This document shows positions 26,692-35,065 of a stretch of 64,000 nucleotides of DNA, in pieces. Below the pieces are notes generated by a model. That model was not told where the DNA came from and did not search any database. It worked only from the letters and a program-made list of their open reading frames with translations. Every line of letters begins with the position of its first letter. The first letter of the stretch is position 1. Made by a program: the position numbers and the translations under genes. Origin of the DNA: an uncultured Bacteroidales bacterium (GTDB lineage: Bacteria > Bacteroidota > Bacteroidia > Bacteroidales > Muribaculaceae); the NCBI GenBank assembly GCA_900544535.1, contig UQVH01000002.1, positions 105,832-169,831 on the forward strand, given 5' to 3'.

Positions 26692-27405
26692 ATGTTTACA
26701 TTCAAACAGTTTGAAATCGACGACTCGGCTTGTGCGATGAAAGTCGGCACAGACGGGGTCCTGCTGGGGAGCTGGACACATGTTGAAGATGTCTGTAATA
26801 TAGTGGACGCTGGTTGTGGCTCCGGGCTGATCTCATTGATGATGGCCCAGCGTTCTGACGTCTCGCGAATTTTTGCAATTGACATAGATCCTTCAGCGAT
26901 TAAATGCTGTCAGTCAAATGTCGATGCTTCTCCGTGGCCGTCCAGAATAGAAGTTATTCAAAATGATATAACCGAGGCATTCCCAGAGAGAGCATCTTCG
27001 CCATTGCTTATAATCTCCAATCCACCATTTTTTAATGAACCCCTCAAGTCTCCGGACGGTGGCCGCGCACTTGCCCGCCATGGAGAATCGTTTGGAATCG
27101 GGACATTGATCGAACTGGCATCTCGCCGGCTTAAAAGTAATGAAGATTCATTGGCATTTATCTCTCCGGCCAATCGACGTGATGAAATTGAGTGGCTTCT
27201 GTCATGTGCACGTCTCACGCCAAAACATGTGACCACGGTCTATTCTAAAGAGGGGAAAGATGCTCTGCGTATTCTGTGGCAGGTTATACCCGAAAAATTT
27301 GTTGACGGCCCCTGCAAGACTGACACTCTCTGCATCCGTAATCTAAACAATGAATATTCCGCTGAATACCAAAATTTGACATCTCCATTCTATCTTGACA
27401 AGTAA
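26692..27405 (+). CDS. trmN6: tRNA1(Val) (adenine(37)-N6)-methyltransferase
   Basis: A 237-residue SAM-dependent methyltransferase of the YfiC/TrmN6 type, which methylates A37 of tRNA1(Val). The SAM loop is VDAGCGSGLISLMMAQR and the amino-methyl catalytic motif is ISNPPFFNEP. The start at MFTFKQFEIDDSACAMKVGTDGVLLGSW matches the family N-terminus. It lies 26 bases after the PCMD gene and 8 bases before the CPBP gene. Confidence 0.9.
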   Translation: MFTFKQFEIDDSACAMKVGTDGVLLGSWTHVEDVCNIVDAGCGSGLISLMMAQRSDVSRIFAIDIDPSAIKCCQSNVDASPWPSRIEVIQNDITEAFPERASSPLLIISNPPFFNEPLKSPDGGRALARHGESFGIGTLIELASRRLKSNEDSLAFISPANRRDEIEWLLSCARLTPKHVTTVYSKEGKDALRILWQVIPEKFVDGPCKTDTLCIRNLNNEYSAEYQNLTSPFYLDK

Positions 27406-27413
27406 TATTTTCC

Positions 27414-28301
27414 ATGCAATATCAATCATTTCGGTTCAAACCAGCTGAACGATTTCTGTTTTTCTTTATAGCTCTCGTTGTCTGTGCATTGATCGGTTCA
27501 CTCATTGTGGGCTTTGTCGTGCATAACGGTGTGACAACTAAGACACTTCGCATTGCAACAATCATTCAGGATTGTGTCATTTTCATTCTTCCGGCCATTA
27601 TAACAGCAATAATGGTTTCGGCTATGCCGGCCCGGTTTCTGAAAATAGATACCGGATTCTCTTTCAGTCAGCTTCTGCTGGCTACGACCGCAATGCTTGT
27701 CTCGATTCCGGTAATGAACTGGATTGTAATGATGAATGACAGCCTGATGCTTCCCGACTGTCTCTCCGGCGTAGAAAGCTGGATGAGGGAGCATGAAGAA
27801 GAGGCCAGATCTTCTGTAAAGTTACTTTTAGGGAACAATACAATCGGATCGCTTATAACCGATCTGCTGATAGTCGGTGTGCTTGCCGGACTAAGTGAGG
27901 AAATCCTGTTCCGAGGGACATTGCAGCAACTGTTTTCATCGTCGGGAATAAACAGACATGTTGCTGTTTGGCTGACAGCAGTCATATTCAGCGCCATCCA
28001 CATGCAATTTTTCGGTTTTGTTCCAAGACTTCTGTTGGGTGCCTATTTCGGCTATCTCCTTTGGTGGAGCGGGGCTCTATGGCTGCCTGCAATCATACAC
28101 GCTCTAAATAATTCAATTGTAGTGTATTCAACATGGCTTCACGGAACTACTGCGGAGGGTGGGGGAGACAACGCTCTTGACAGTTGGGGCGTTGATTCTC
28201 CAACACTCATCATAGCTTCTGCAATACTGACGTTTTTTGTTGTGATGCGTTTAAAGAAAACCGGTAGCGCGACAAAACGACAAGAGAGCCTTGTTAAATA
28301 A
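27414..28301 (+). CDS. CPBP-family intramembrane metalloprotease
   Basis: A 295-residue polytopic membrane protein with about eight hydrophobic segments. It has the CPBP (Rce1-like) catalytic motifs EEILFRG, IHMQFFGF and HALNNS, which carry the conserved Glu, His and His/Asn residues. Bacterial members process peptides or act in immunity to self-made bacteriocins; no such partner is nearby, so its substrate is unknown. It starts 8 bases after trmN6 and is likely co-transcribed. Confidence 0.88.
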   Translation: MQYQSFRFKPAERFLFFFIALVVCALIGSLIVGFVVHNGVTTKTLRIATIIQDCVIFILPAIITAIMVSAMPARFLKIDTGFSFSQLLLATTAMLVSIPVMNWIVMMNDSLMLPDCLSGVESWMREHEEEARSSVKLLLGNNTIGSLITDLLIVGVLAGLSEEILFRGTLQQLFSSSGINRHVAVWLTAVIFSAIHMQFFGFVPRLLLGAYFGYLLWWSGALWLPAIIHALNNSIVVYSTWLHGTTAEGGGDNALDSWGVDSPTLIIASAILTFFVVMRLKKTGSATKRQESLVK

Positions 28302-28322
28302 ACTTAAAAACGAGATCTTCGG

Positions 28323-28353
28323 TTGATTCCCTTCGAAAAAGAGATTAATTTTG
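28323..28353 (+). promoter_or_regulatory. Promoter upstream of rlmD
   Basis: TTG (28323-28325), 20 bases, then TAATTTTG (28346-28353). It would start a leader of about 120 bases before rlmD that contains the hairpin at 28404-28439. Confidence 0.6.
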
Positions 28354-28403
28354 ACGACAAATAACGCAGATATATCTTAACCTAACCTTACGGAATACTC
28401 CAC

Positions 28404-28449
28404 TCGTCGGTAAATGGCTCGAATCTCCATTACCGACGAATGTTTTTGT
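28404..28449 (+). terminator. Strong hairpin with T-run in the rlmD leader
   Basis: TCGTCGGTAAATGG (28404-28417) pairs with CCATTACCGACGA (28427-28439), 13 bp with one bulged A, followed by TGTTTTTG. It may end read-through from the CPBP operon. However, a consensus promoter lies upstream of it and none is visible between it and rlmD, so it could also attenuate rlmD. Confidence 0.65.
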
Positions 28450-28478
28450 AAGGAAGAAAAGTTTTAACAAGACTGAAA

Positions 28479-29891
28479 ATGGCAAGGAAAAAGAAAGATC
28501 TTCCGCTACTGAGCGGAATTGAAATAACAGATGTGGCCGCAGAAGGCAACTCTATTGCAAGAGTCGATGAAATGGTGGTATTCATACCGTTCGGAGCTCC
28601 CGGAGATATTGCTGATGTAAAGATAGACAGAAAAAAGCGCAGTTATGCGGAAGGTCATATCGAGCATCTGACTCAACCGTCTCCTATAAGAGTGAAACCT
28701 AAATGCGAGCATTTTACCATGTGCGGTGGATGCCGTTGGCAGCATTTGCCCTATGAATTCCAGCTCAGATGCAAACAGAAGCAGGTTGAAGACGCATTGC
28801 AGAGGATTGCGAAAATTCCCTTCCCCGAACTGACTCCGATTCTTGGTTCGGATGCTATCTGGGAATACCGCAACAAGATGGAATATACTTTCTCGAACAA
28901 GAAGTGGCTGACATTCGATCAGCTGCGTTCCGGGGAGGAATTTCCGGAACGACGTGCGGCCGGTTTCCACATTTCCGGTGCCTTTGACAAAGTGCTTGAC
29001 ATTAACAAATGTCACCTCCAGGATGATTTAGGAAACAGGCTCAGACTGTTTATAAAGAAATTCGGAATAGATCACGATTATTCGTTCTACGACCTCCGGG
29101 AACAGCACGGTCTGTTAAGAACGCTCATGATCCGAATTGCTTCTACTGGAGAAGTTATGGCTGTGATGGTTTTTGGGGAAGATGACCAGCCCAGAATAGA
29201 GCCCCTTCTCGACGCCGTAGCAAACGAATTTCCGGAGATCACATCGTTACTTTATGTCATAAACACAAAGGTTAACGATACTATTTCGGATCAGGAGATA
29301 CTGCTATACCGAGGCAAAGAGTTTATCGAAGAGGAAATGGAGGGGCTGAAATTCAGAGTAGGGCCCAAATCTTTCTACCAGACAAATTCCCGTCAGGCCT
29401 ATAGGTTATATAGCGTTGCCCGCGATTTTGCAAAACTAACCGGTGACGAACTTGTCTATGATTTGTATACCGGTACGGGAACGATTGCCTGCTTTGTTGC
29501 AAAAAATGCTCGGCATGTCATTGGGATTGAATATGTCCCTGAAGCTATTGAAGATGCCAAAGTCAATGCCGGCATAAACCAGCTTGGGAATACGGAATTT
29601 TATGCCGGGGACATGAAAAATGTGTTGACATCGGATTTTATTGATGTCCATGGGCATCCGGATGTAATGATCGTAGATCCTCCGAGAGCCGGAATGCATG
29701 AGGATGTGGTAAAGGTGATTCTGGAAGCGGCACCTAAGAGGATTGTATATGTAAGTTGCAATCCGGCAACACAGGCCCGTGACCTGGCATTGCTCCATGA
29801 AAAATATGACATCGAGGCCGTGCAGCCGGTCGATATGTTCCCGCACACCCAGCATGTGGAAAATGTCGTTGCATTGACCATAAGGCCTTAA
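28479..29891 (+). CDS. rlmD: 23S rRNA (uracil-5-)-methyltransferase, RlmD type
   Basis: A 470-residue enzyme with an N-terminal TRAM domain, an iron-sulfur cysteine cluster (CEHFTMCGGCRWQHL) and a class I methyltransferase domain. SAM binding is at YDLYTGTGTIACFVA, and the catalytic cysteine lies in VYVSCNPATQARDL. It makes m5U in 23S rRNA (U1939 in E. coli numbering); assignment to RlmD rather than RlmC or TrmA-like relatives is by overall similarity. Confidence 0.9.
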   Translation: MARKKKDLPLLSGIEITDVAAEGNSIARVDEMVVFIPFGAPGDIADVKIDRKKRSYAEGHIEHLTQPSPIRVKPKCEHFTMCGGCRWQHLPYEFQLRCKQKQVEDALQRIAKIPFPELTPILGSDAIWEYRNKMEYTFSNKKWLTFDQLRSGEEFPERRAAGFHISGAFDKVLDINKCHLQDDLGNRLRLFIKKFGIDHDYSFYDLREQHGLLRTLMIRIASTGEVMAVMVFGEDDQPRIEPLLDAVANEFPEITSLLYVINTKVNDTISDQEILLYRGKEFIEEEMEGLKFRVGPKSFYQTNSRQAYRLYSVARDFAKLTGDELVYDLYTGTGTIACFVAKNARHVIGIEYVPEAIEDAKVNAGINQLGNTEFYAGDMKNVLTSDFIDVHGHPDVMIVDPPRAGMHEDVVKVILEAAPKRIVYVSCNPATQARDLALLHEKYDIEAVQPVDMFPHTQHVENVVALTIRP

Positions 29892-29898
29892 AAAGAAA

Positions 29899-29928
29899 AG
29901 CGCCCGCTGCATCACGCAGTGGAGCGCT
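29899..29928 (-). terminator. Minus-strand terminator downstream of rlmD
   Basis: AGCGC pairs with GCGCT at the ends and CCGCTGC with GCAGTGG inside, with one bulge, around an ATCAC loop. On the minus strand it is followed by TTTTCTTTTT, a strong T-run. On the plus strand it sits 8 bases after the rlmD stop but lacks a T-run. It therefore fits best as the end of a minus-strand transcript from 30271. Confidence 0.6.
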
Positions 29929-30239
29929 CGAAATTATAATCATCAATTCTAATTATCGGTATTCGTTTTCTCAAACTCATCTTCTGAATCCATCTCAGGC
30001 GCGCATAGCGCGAATGAGGTGGATTATCAGTCGGTGATAACTGCTGATTGATTAGGAATAGGGGAAATAGCGGTAATTGAATTCAGAAAAGGATAAGAAA
30101 TGGTTATCATTCGATTAGATTAAGAAATAAATTCAGGCTGGGTAAAGTCATATTTAATATGCAGATGATAATTTAAAATCGTATGTGATAATATTTTTGA
30201 TAAAGACGGTTTAAAAGATGTTTTTTTGATTTCTGAATA
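29899..30239 (-). ncRNA. Candidate minus-strand transcript of unknown function
   Basis: The 570-base gap 29892-30461 holds no substantial gene. On its minus strand a full-consensus promoter (30271-30240) and a T-run terminator (29928-29899) frame about 330 bases, as expected for a small RNA gene. It contains a 13-base hairpin CGCGC-ATA-GCGCG (30000-30012). It also contains short reading frames, the longest 27 codons from an ATG near 30105 (MITISYPFLNSITAISP...). I do not recognise it as 6S, tmRNA, SRP or RNase P RNA. The call rests only on the promoter and terminator. Confidence 0.35.
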
Positions 30240-30271
30240 CAAATTTAATGCCGTAAAAATAGATATGCAAA
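30240..30271 (-). promoter_or_regulatory. Consensus promoter reading into the rlmD-wzx gap
   Basis: On the minus strand, TTTG (30271-30268), 20 bases, then TAAATTTG (30247-30240). The match is complete, and no annotated gene lies downstream before the terminator at 29928. Confidence 0.6.
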
Positions 30272-30378
30272 TGACTTAACAAAAAAGAAGAGCATTTAAC
30301 CAAGACACATCACAGACACTCTAAAAGTGCGCTATTTTTGCTAAAATAATGTTAATGATTTTTAGGGATCGTGATTCC

Positions 30379-30409
30379 TTGCATAATCGGGGGGATTTGT
30401 TTAACTTTG
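30379..30409 (+). promoter_or_regulatory. Promoter of the flippase gene
   Basis: TTG (30379-30381), 20 bases, then TAACTTTG (30402-30409), 52 bases upstream of the start codon. Confidence 0.65.
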
Positions 30410-30461
30410 TCGTGGTTGATACTTTTAAATCTTCCTAATTCTTTACCATTCGCCGAAATCA

Positions 30462-31913
30462 ATGTCTTCAATAAAGACAAATATAATCCTTAATGGCCTG
30501 AATACTATTACCGGAATCGTTTTTCCCGTCGTTACTTTTCCTTATGCGGCCAGAGTACTGTTACCGGAGGGGATAGGGACGATCAACTTCCTTAATTCCA
30601 TAATCCTTTATATCATCTCACTGTCGACGCTCGGCATTCCTATGTATGCCGTCAAAGAAGTTGCCAAATTTCGTGACAATAAGGTCGCACGTGACCGCTT
30701 TACAATAGAAATATTGTTACTCAGCATTTCATTGTGCCTATGTGCTTATGTTGCCGTATTTTTATTGGCGGCATTTATTCCGCAGATTCATCAGGATCAG
30801 TTATTGTTTTATATTCTCAGTCTCTCCATTTTGTTTACTTCAATCGGGGCGGAATGGTTTTACCAAGGAATCGAGGACTTCAAATTTATAACTGTACGCG
30901 CTCTTATAATAAGAACTTTAGCAGCAGCTTCGCTGTTTATTTTTGTGAAAACGCCAGATGATCTTATAGCATATGGTATTATTACGGTGGGATCAACAGT
31001 TGGCAACCAAATAGTCAATTTTGTCCATCTCAGAAAGCATATTTCAGTCAGAACAATCAAATTGAAAGAAATACGTATATTACATCATCTTGTCCCTGCT
31101 TTCACCCTCTTTGTCCTGCTTCTGATTATAAGCCTTTATACACATCTCAATTCAATAATGCTGGGCTTCATTTCAGGAGAAGAATCTGTCGGTTTTTTCA
31201 CAGCGGGTAATAAGATCTCCCATACAGCTCTTACGGTGATCACATCGATTGGCACTGTATTACTGCCTCGTTGTTCACATATGATTAAAACAGGTGATAC
31301 TGAAGGATTTTCCAACGTTATAAACAAATCTCTCAATCTTATAAATGCTCTTGCCTTTCCGATAGCGACAGGATTAATGGTTTTAGCAACTCCTGTAACA
31401 ATGATTTTCTGTGGCCCTGAATTTTCAGATTCAATACCGGTCTTATATATTACGGCTCCTGTGATATTATTTATCAGTCTCACAAATTTGACAAGCATCC
31501 AGATATTATATCCCATGGATAAAGTTAAAATTGTTATGATAAGCGTAAGTGCGAGCGCAGTTATTAATCTGATTATCAATATACTTCTTATCCCATCATA
31601 TGGGGCAATCGGAGCTGCTGTCGCCACTTTTTTTGCGGAACTGGTGGTTTTATTGATTCAGATTGTATTAGGACGACATTACTATCCGTTCAAGGTCTCC
31701 TCAATAATCAATTGGAAAGTAGTCGGAGCTTCATTTATAATGTGTATTGCCGTTTATTCGTGTCTAATATTTGCAAAAACTTATATGACTCAATTAATTC
31801 TGGGCTTTTTTGTGGGTACTATTGTTTATGCTGCTGCATTATGGCTCTTCAAAGACAAAATAATTCTTGAAATAATTGGGTCGGTAAAATGTAAAATCAC
31901 ATCATTAATCTAA
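30462..31913 (+). CDS. Wzx-type oligosaccharide flippase
   Basis: A 483-residue membrane protein of the MOP/MATE superfamily with about 12-14 membrane segments. The N-terminus (NIILNGLNTITGIVFPVVTFPYAARVLLPEGIG, read in parts) and GAEWFYQGIEDFKFIT are typical of RfbX/Wzx flippases, which move lipid-linked O-antigen or capsule units across the inner membrane. No glycosyltransferase or polymerase gene is adjacent, so it is an orphan here. Its base composition is clearly more AT-rich than its neighbours, suggesting acquisition. It ends about 90 bases from the prophage attachment site. Confidence 0.9.
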   Translation: MSSIKTNIILNGLNTITGIVFPVVTFPYAARVLLPEGIGTINFLNSIILYIISLSTLGIPMYAVKEVAKFRDNKVARDRFTIEILLLSISLCLCAYVAVFLLAAFIPQIHQDQLLFYILSLSILFTSIGAEWFYQGIEDFKFITVRALIIRTLAAASLFIFVKTPDDLIAYGIITVGSTVGNQIVNFVHLRKHISVRTIKLKEIRILHHLVPAFTLFVLLLIISLYTHLNSIMLGFISGEESVGFFTAGNKISHTALTVITSIGTVLLPRCSHMIKTGDTEGFSNVINKSLNLINALAFPIATGLMVLATPVTMIFCGPEFSDSIPVLYITAPVILFISLTNLTSIQILYPMDKVKIVMISVSASAVINLIINILLIPSYGAIGAAVATFFAELVVLLIQIVLGRHYYPFKVSSIINWKVVGASFIMCIAVYSCLIFAKTYMTQLILGFFVGTIVYAAALWLFKDKIILEIIGSVKCKITSLI

Positions 31914-32002
31914 AGATCTCTATGACTAAGATTTTCCACCTATTAAAAACCTGATAATTACCGTCCAAATTTATATCTGCGTGTGGTATGAGGGGCGTAT
32001 AT

Positions 32003-32030
32003 TTTGCCCATAATCACTATTAAGAGCTAC
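32003..32030 (+). other. Left prophage attachment site (dif-like hybrid)
   Basis: XerC arm TTTGCCCATAA (32003-32013), central TCACTA (32014-32019), degenerate XerD arm TTAAGAGCTAC (32020-32030). The central region and XerC arm repeat at 38397-38413 with one base change. The XerC arm is on the chromosome side; the poor XerD arm is on the phage side. Confidence 0.85.
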
Positions 32031-32063
32031 AAAACAAGTTAAAAAAAATTAAACGGAGATTAG

Positions 32064-33479
32064 TTACTGCCCATCCGAAACACGTTCAGTGTATTCCTTG
32101 ACACTTTTATGCCAAAGAGCGAGGGCGCGTTGATCGGGTGGGGGCAACTCTGACTGATACTTTTCCACAGTCAAAGCAAAACGATCTGACACTTTACGAC
32201 GGGCATTCAGCTGAGTGAGAATAAAGGGTATATCGGGCAGAGAAGAAGCGAGCAACTCATAATTAGCAAGCAAACGAGTATATAACAACATCCAATCAAT
32301 ATTCTTACATATTTCACGGAAATTCAAACGCCAATACTCATCACATCCATAATAATAATACAATAAGGGATCATATTGCCGGGCCGTTTTTTCAAATTCG
32401 ACTCCGTACTCACGAAGAAGTCGATCACACAGAAGCTCTCCATCTATACACGTATAATTACCTGATTTACAAAGTTGTTTAATATCCTCTTGCAAAAGCG
32501 ACAACGGAATGTATTCACGTGAATTAAACAGAGTTTCAGAAGCCATTTTTACAATAAGTAAATCCTTTCTAAATTGGACATAAGCTTCACGAAGCTGTTT
32601 AGAGATATATTTTGATAGAGGAGGCAGAATCTTATCACGAATATAAGAGGGAAGTGTAACGGGATAGACCTTACCATCTACGGGAATATTGATAGTAGGG
32701 AATTGGGGAGTCGAGCAAAGCTCCATAAAATCCTCATTGTTCACAATATGAGATCCGAGGCCACCATCTCGACGGGAAGCAGTCCAGAAGTTAGGATTAC
32801 GGCCTAAAGCCTCATTCATGAAAGAATCCTTACCTACATACTTGGAAACATATTTAAAGGCACGACCTTGAACGGGTTCGTAACGGACAAAACCTTTTCC
32901 CCATGCTTTTTCAAGAATCTCAAAGAATTTAGGATATAATTCATATTTAAGCCAATCGAGACCGTATAAAATACCATGATAGTGAGGACGGCCTTTTAAA
33001 GATCCATACTCTGAAAAAACTACATGACGAAAATATGTGGGAAATCCGGCACGACCGAGATATAAGTGAAGACGATTCAAAAAACGCTTAACATCTGTCT
33101 GAGAGACACCACCAACGGGTAAATGTTCGTCGTTATAAGTCAAAGTAAAGAAAATAGGCGCACAGTCATGGCACATCTGTTCCAAGAGCATACGAACTCG
33201 AATAGCGGATTGCTTCGAAGCCTGACACTCCATGCACTTATTGCACGGAACGGGAATAAAGATTTTTGTAATTACACCATCCGGATCAATTGCAATATAT
33301 CTTTCAAGAGTGTCGGGACCCAAGTCAAGAGAAGAAAAAGGAGGGAGATTGACAGGATAATAAGTGCCATTACCCAAATAGCGTTGAGTAAGAATCTTTC
33401 CATTGATTGAAATAGCCTGGAACTCATGACGATGTTGTGAATAAGCGGGGTTTAGAATTATTGTAGGGTTTAAACACAT
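32064..33479 (-). CDS. Microvirus replication initiator VP4
   Basis: A 471-residue rolling-circle replication endonuclease. It has a cysteine cluster CNKCMEC (79-85), motif 1 FFTLTYNDEHLP (110-121), the HUH metal motif RPHYHGILYG with H166 and H168, and the two-tyrosine motif YVSKYVGK with Y210 and Y214. It nicks the double-stranded replicative form and stays attached to the 5' end to start (+) strand synthesis. It is the last gene of the phage transcript order, after a 150-base region rich in repeats. The C-terminal half (about 250-471) has no motif I recognise. Confidence 0.93.
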   Translation of the reverse strand: MCLNPTIILNPAYSQHRHEFQAISINGKILTQRYLGNGTYYPVNLPPFSSLDLGPDTLERYIAIDPDGVITKIFIPVPCNKCMECQASKQSAIRVRMLLEQMCHDCAPIFFTLTYNDEHLPVGGVSQTDVKRFLNRLHLYLGRAGFPTYFRHVVFSEYGSLKGRPHYHGILYGLDWLKYELYPKFFEILEKAWGKGFVRYEPVQGRAFKYVSKYVGKDSFMNEALGRNPNFWTASRRDGGLGSHIVNNEDFMELCSTPQFPTINIPVDGKVYPVTLPSYIRDKILPPLSKYISKQLREAYVQFRKDLLIVKMASETLFNSREYIPLSLLQEDIKQLCKSGNYTCIDGELLCDRLLREYGVEFEKTARQYDPLLYYYYGCDEYWRLNFREICKNIDWMLLYTRLLANYELLASSLPDIPFILTQLNARRKVSDRFALTVEKYQSELPPPDQRALALWHKSVKEYTERVSDGQ

Positions 33480-33511
33480 AACGGTATTTTTTGAGTTTTA
33501 TTACTTGCTTC

Positions 33512-33572
33512 AAAGAAGTAATCAAGAAGCGATAAAGAAGTAAATTTTTCCGTCAACTGACACACTGTGTCA
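33512..33572. repeat. Direct repeats and palindrome upstream of VP4
   Basis: AAAGAAGTAA occurs at 33512-33521 and again at 33534-33543, 22 bases apart. TGACACA-C-TGTGTCA at 33558-33572 is a perfect 7-bp palindrome. These lie in the 150-base gap before the replication gene and could be Rep or regulator binding sites; no function is shown by sequence alone. Confidence 0.5.
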
Positions 33573-33601
33573 TTGACTACGTTTAAGTCAAGCAAAGGGG
33601 A

Positions 33602-33622
33602 GGAAGGGCGTGGGGCCCTTCC
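33602..33622 (-). terminator. GC-rich hairpin after VP2
   Basis: GGAAGGGC (33602-33609) and GCCCTTCC (33615-33622) form a perfect 8-bp stem eight bases after the VP2 stop. The minus-strand sequence beyond is TCCCCTTTG, a weak T-run, so it may instead be a structural element of the single-stranded genome. Confidence 0.45.
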
Positions 33623-33629
33623 TAACCCA

Positions 33630-34760
33630 TTACTTAAAACCAATCTTCGGAGGTTTACCTCCAAAAGACTTTGCAAAAACAGAAATACCCAAGAGAGCAG
33701 CCCCAATAGCACCAATTGCATCGATACCAGTAGAAATAGTACCATTTTTCAATGCAGCAAGATTATCCTGAATAATACGTTCATCCCAAGTCTCAGAAAG
33801 GCCATAATTAAATTGAGCTTGGTAACCATTCCACATAAGACCAAACTTACGCCAGACAGACTCATTATGCTCATCAATATAAGGATTAATCCCTTTTTCT
33901 TTCAACTGAGACTTAAAATAAAGATCCATTGCAATGGACTGAGCCTCTTTATAAGACAAATGAGCTTTAGCATTATTCAAACCAATGCGAGAAAGAGCCT
34001 CTTGATAATTAATCTTAAATTGTTCAGAATCAAGATACATACGGAAAATCTTATCAAGATTATCAACCTGCATACTTTGAACTTCAGATCGAAGCTTATT
34101 CATAGTCTCATTAAGAACACCTACATTAGTAGAGATCTCAATAGACTGATAATAAAGCTTTAACTCATCAGCACGTGTCCAATCAATTCTAACTTTACCA
34201 AGATCTATATTAACATTATTCATTCGGATATAACCATCCAAAAGCATAGGCTGAAACTCATTAAAAGACAAAATACCAGCAGTTTCAGCATCTTTTTTAC
34301 CAGTATCAGCATCCAAATTGTCAGCCTGATGCTCAACCAATCGAGTCTGAGCCTGAGTTAAAGCAACATTAGCAGCTCGCTGCTGCATGTCAACAGCTGC
34401 AATAGGGGAAGTTCCGGAGGCTTGGCTACCACTGGGAGACTGAGCAGCAATAGAAGAAGTACCATTACCATACATAAGATCCGGATTTAATCCGGCTTCC
34501 ATAAATCGCCGCATCTGCGCTTTCGGGGAATTATACTCATTTGTACGATTAAACATCTGAAGCTGAAAATCGCGGTTTTTCTGCGCTTCCTGAGCATTAA
34601 ATTGATTCTGCATCTGCATAATCTCTTTATTTTGCTCATTAGGATCAGAACCAAAAAGACCGTCGATCAATTTAGATCCGGCAGAACCAATAAGGCCTCC
34701 GGCAACGCCTGAAAGGGCGCCGCCGAGGCCTGAAACAAATTTTTCACCGAATTTAGACAT
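33630..34760 (-). CDS. Microvirus DNA pilot protein VP2
   Basis: A 376-residue protein. It has a Gly-rich hydrophobic N-terminus (VSGLGGALSGVAGGLIGSAG) that fits membrane insertion during DNA entry. The hallmark NRTNEYNSPKAQMRRFMEAG followed by NPDLMYG is the signature of microvirus VP2. A long helical, coiled-coil-like body follows. I use the ATG at 34760 (MSKFGEK); a TTG two codons earlier is an unlikely start. The start lies only 2 bases after the stop of the 100-residue gene, suggesting coupling. Confidence 0.93.
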   Translation of the reverse strand: MSKFGEKFVSGLGGALSGVAGGLIGSAGSKLIDGLFGSDPNEQNKEIMQMQNQFNAQEAQKNRDFQLQMFNRTNEYNSPKAQMRRFMEAGLNPDLMYGNGTSSIAAQSPSGSQASGTSPIAAVDMQQRAANVALTQAQTRLVEHQADNLDADTGKKDAETAGILSFNEFQPMLLDGYIRMNNVNIDLGKVRIDWTRADELKLYYQSIEISTNVGVLNETMNKLRSEVQSMQVDNLDKIFRMYLDSEQFKINYQEALSRIGLNNAKAHLSYKEAQSIAMDLYFKSQLKEKGINPYIDEHNESVWRKFGLMWNGYQAQFNYGLSETWDERIIQDNLAALKNGTISTGIDAIGAIGAALLGISVFAKSFGGKPPKIGFK

Positions 34761-34762
34761 AA

Positions 34763-35065
34763 TCAATCATATAAAAGTTTATCCTTTTTATGAGCGTCGA
34801 TAATTTTGGCTTTAGCATCCTTAGAGGCGTTCCAGACGTCATTGACATCGACACCACGACGCTCTTCTATCGGAATATCAAACGAAGGATTTAAAGTGCC
34901 ATCAATGAATTGATCAGCGGATTGAACAGAAATAGGAATGCCTTTTTCAGCCATTTTAGCCATCTGGGCAGGAGTGAAAGCAAGTCCGGGGGTTGTTTTA
35001 ACATGGCCGTTGTCTATTACATGACAAGTACGGGCGCGCATGGATTGTTTGATACGAGAATACAT
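34763..35065 (-). CDS. Small microvirus protein, 100 residues, unknown role
   Basis: A 100-residue hydrophilic protein between the VP1-side terminator and VP2. A basic N-terminus (MYSRIKQSMRARTCHVI) precedes a segment PGLAFTPAQMAKMAEKGIPI that recurs, as I remember it, in small proteins of Bacteroidetes microviruses. By position and size it could be an internal scaffold (VP3-like) or DNA-binding protein, but no motif settles this. Translation is probably coupled to VP2. Confidence 0.75.
   Translation of the reverse strand: MYSRIKQSMRARTCHVIDNGHVKTTPGLAFTPAQMAKMAEKGIPISVQSADQFIDGTLNPSFDIPIEERRGVDVNDVWNASKDAKAKIIDAHKKDKLLYD

Noticed and set aside
34761..34766. TTG start two codons upstream for VP2
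   Set aside because: An ATG directly follows at 34760 and gives the normal VP2 N-terminus; the TTG overlaps the stop of the previous gene.
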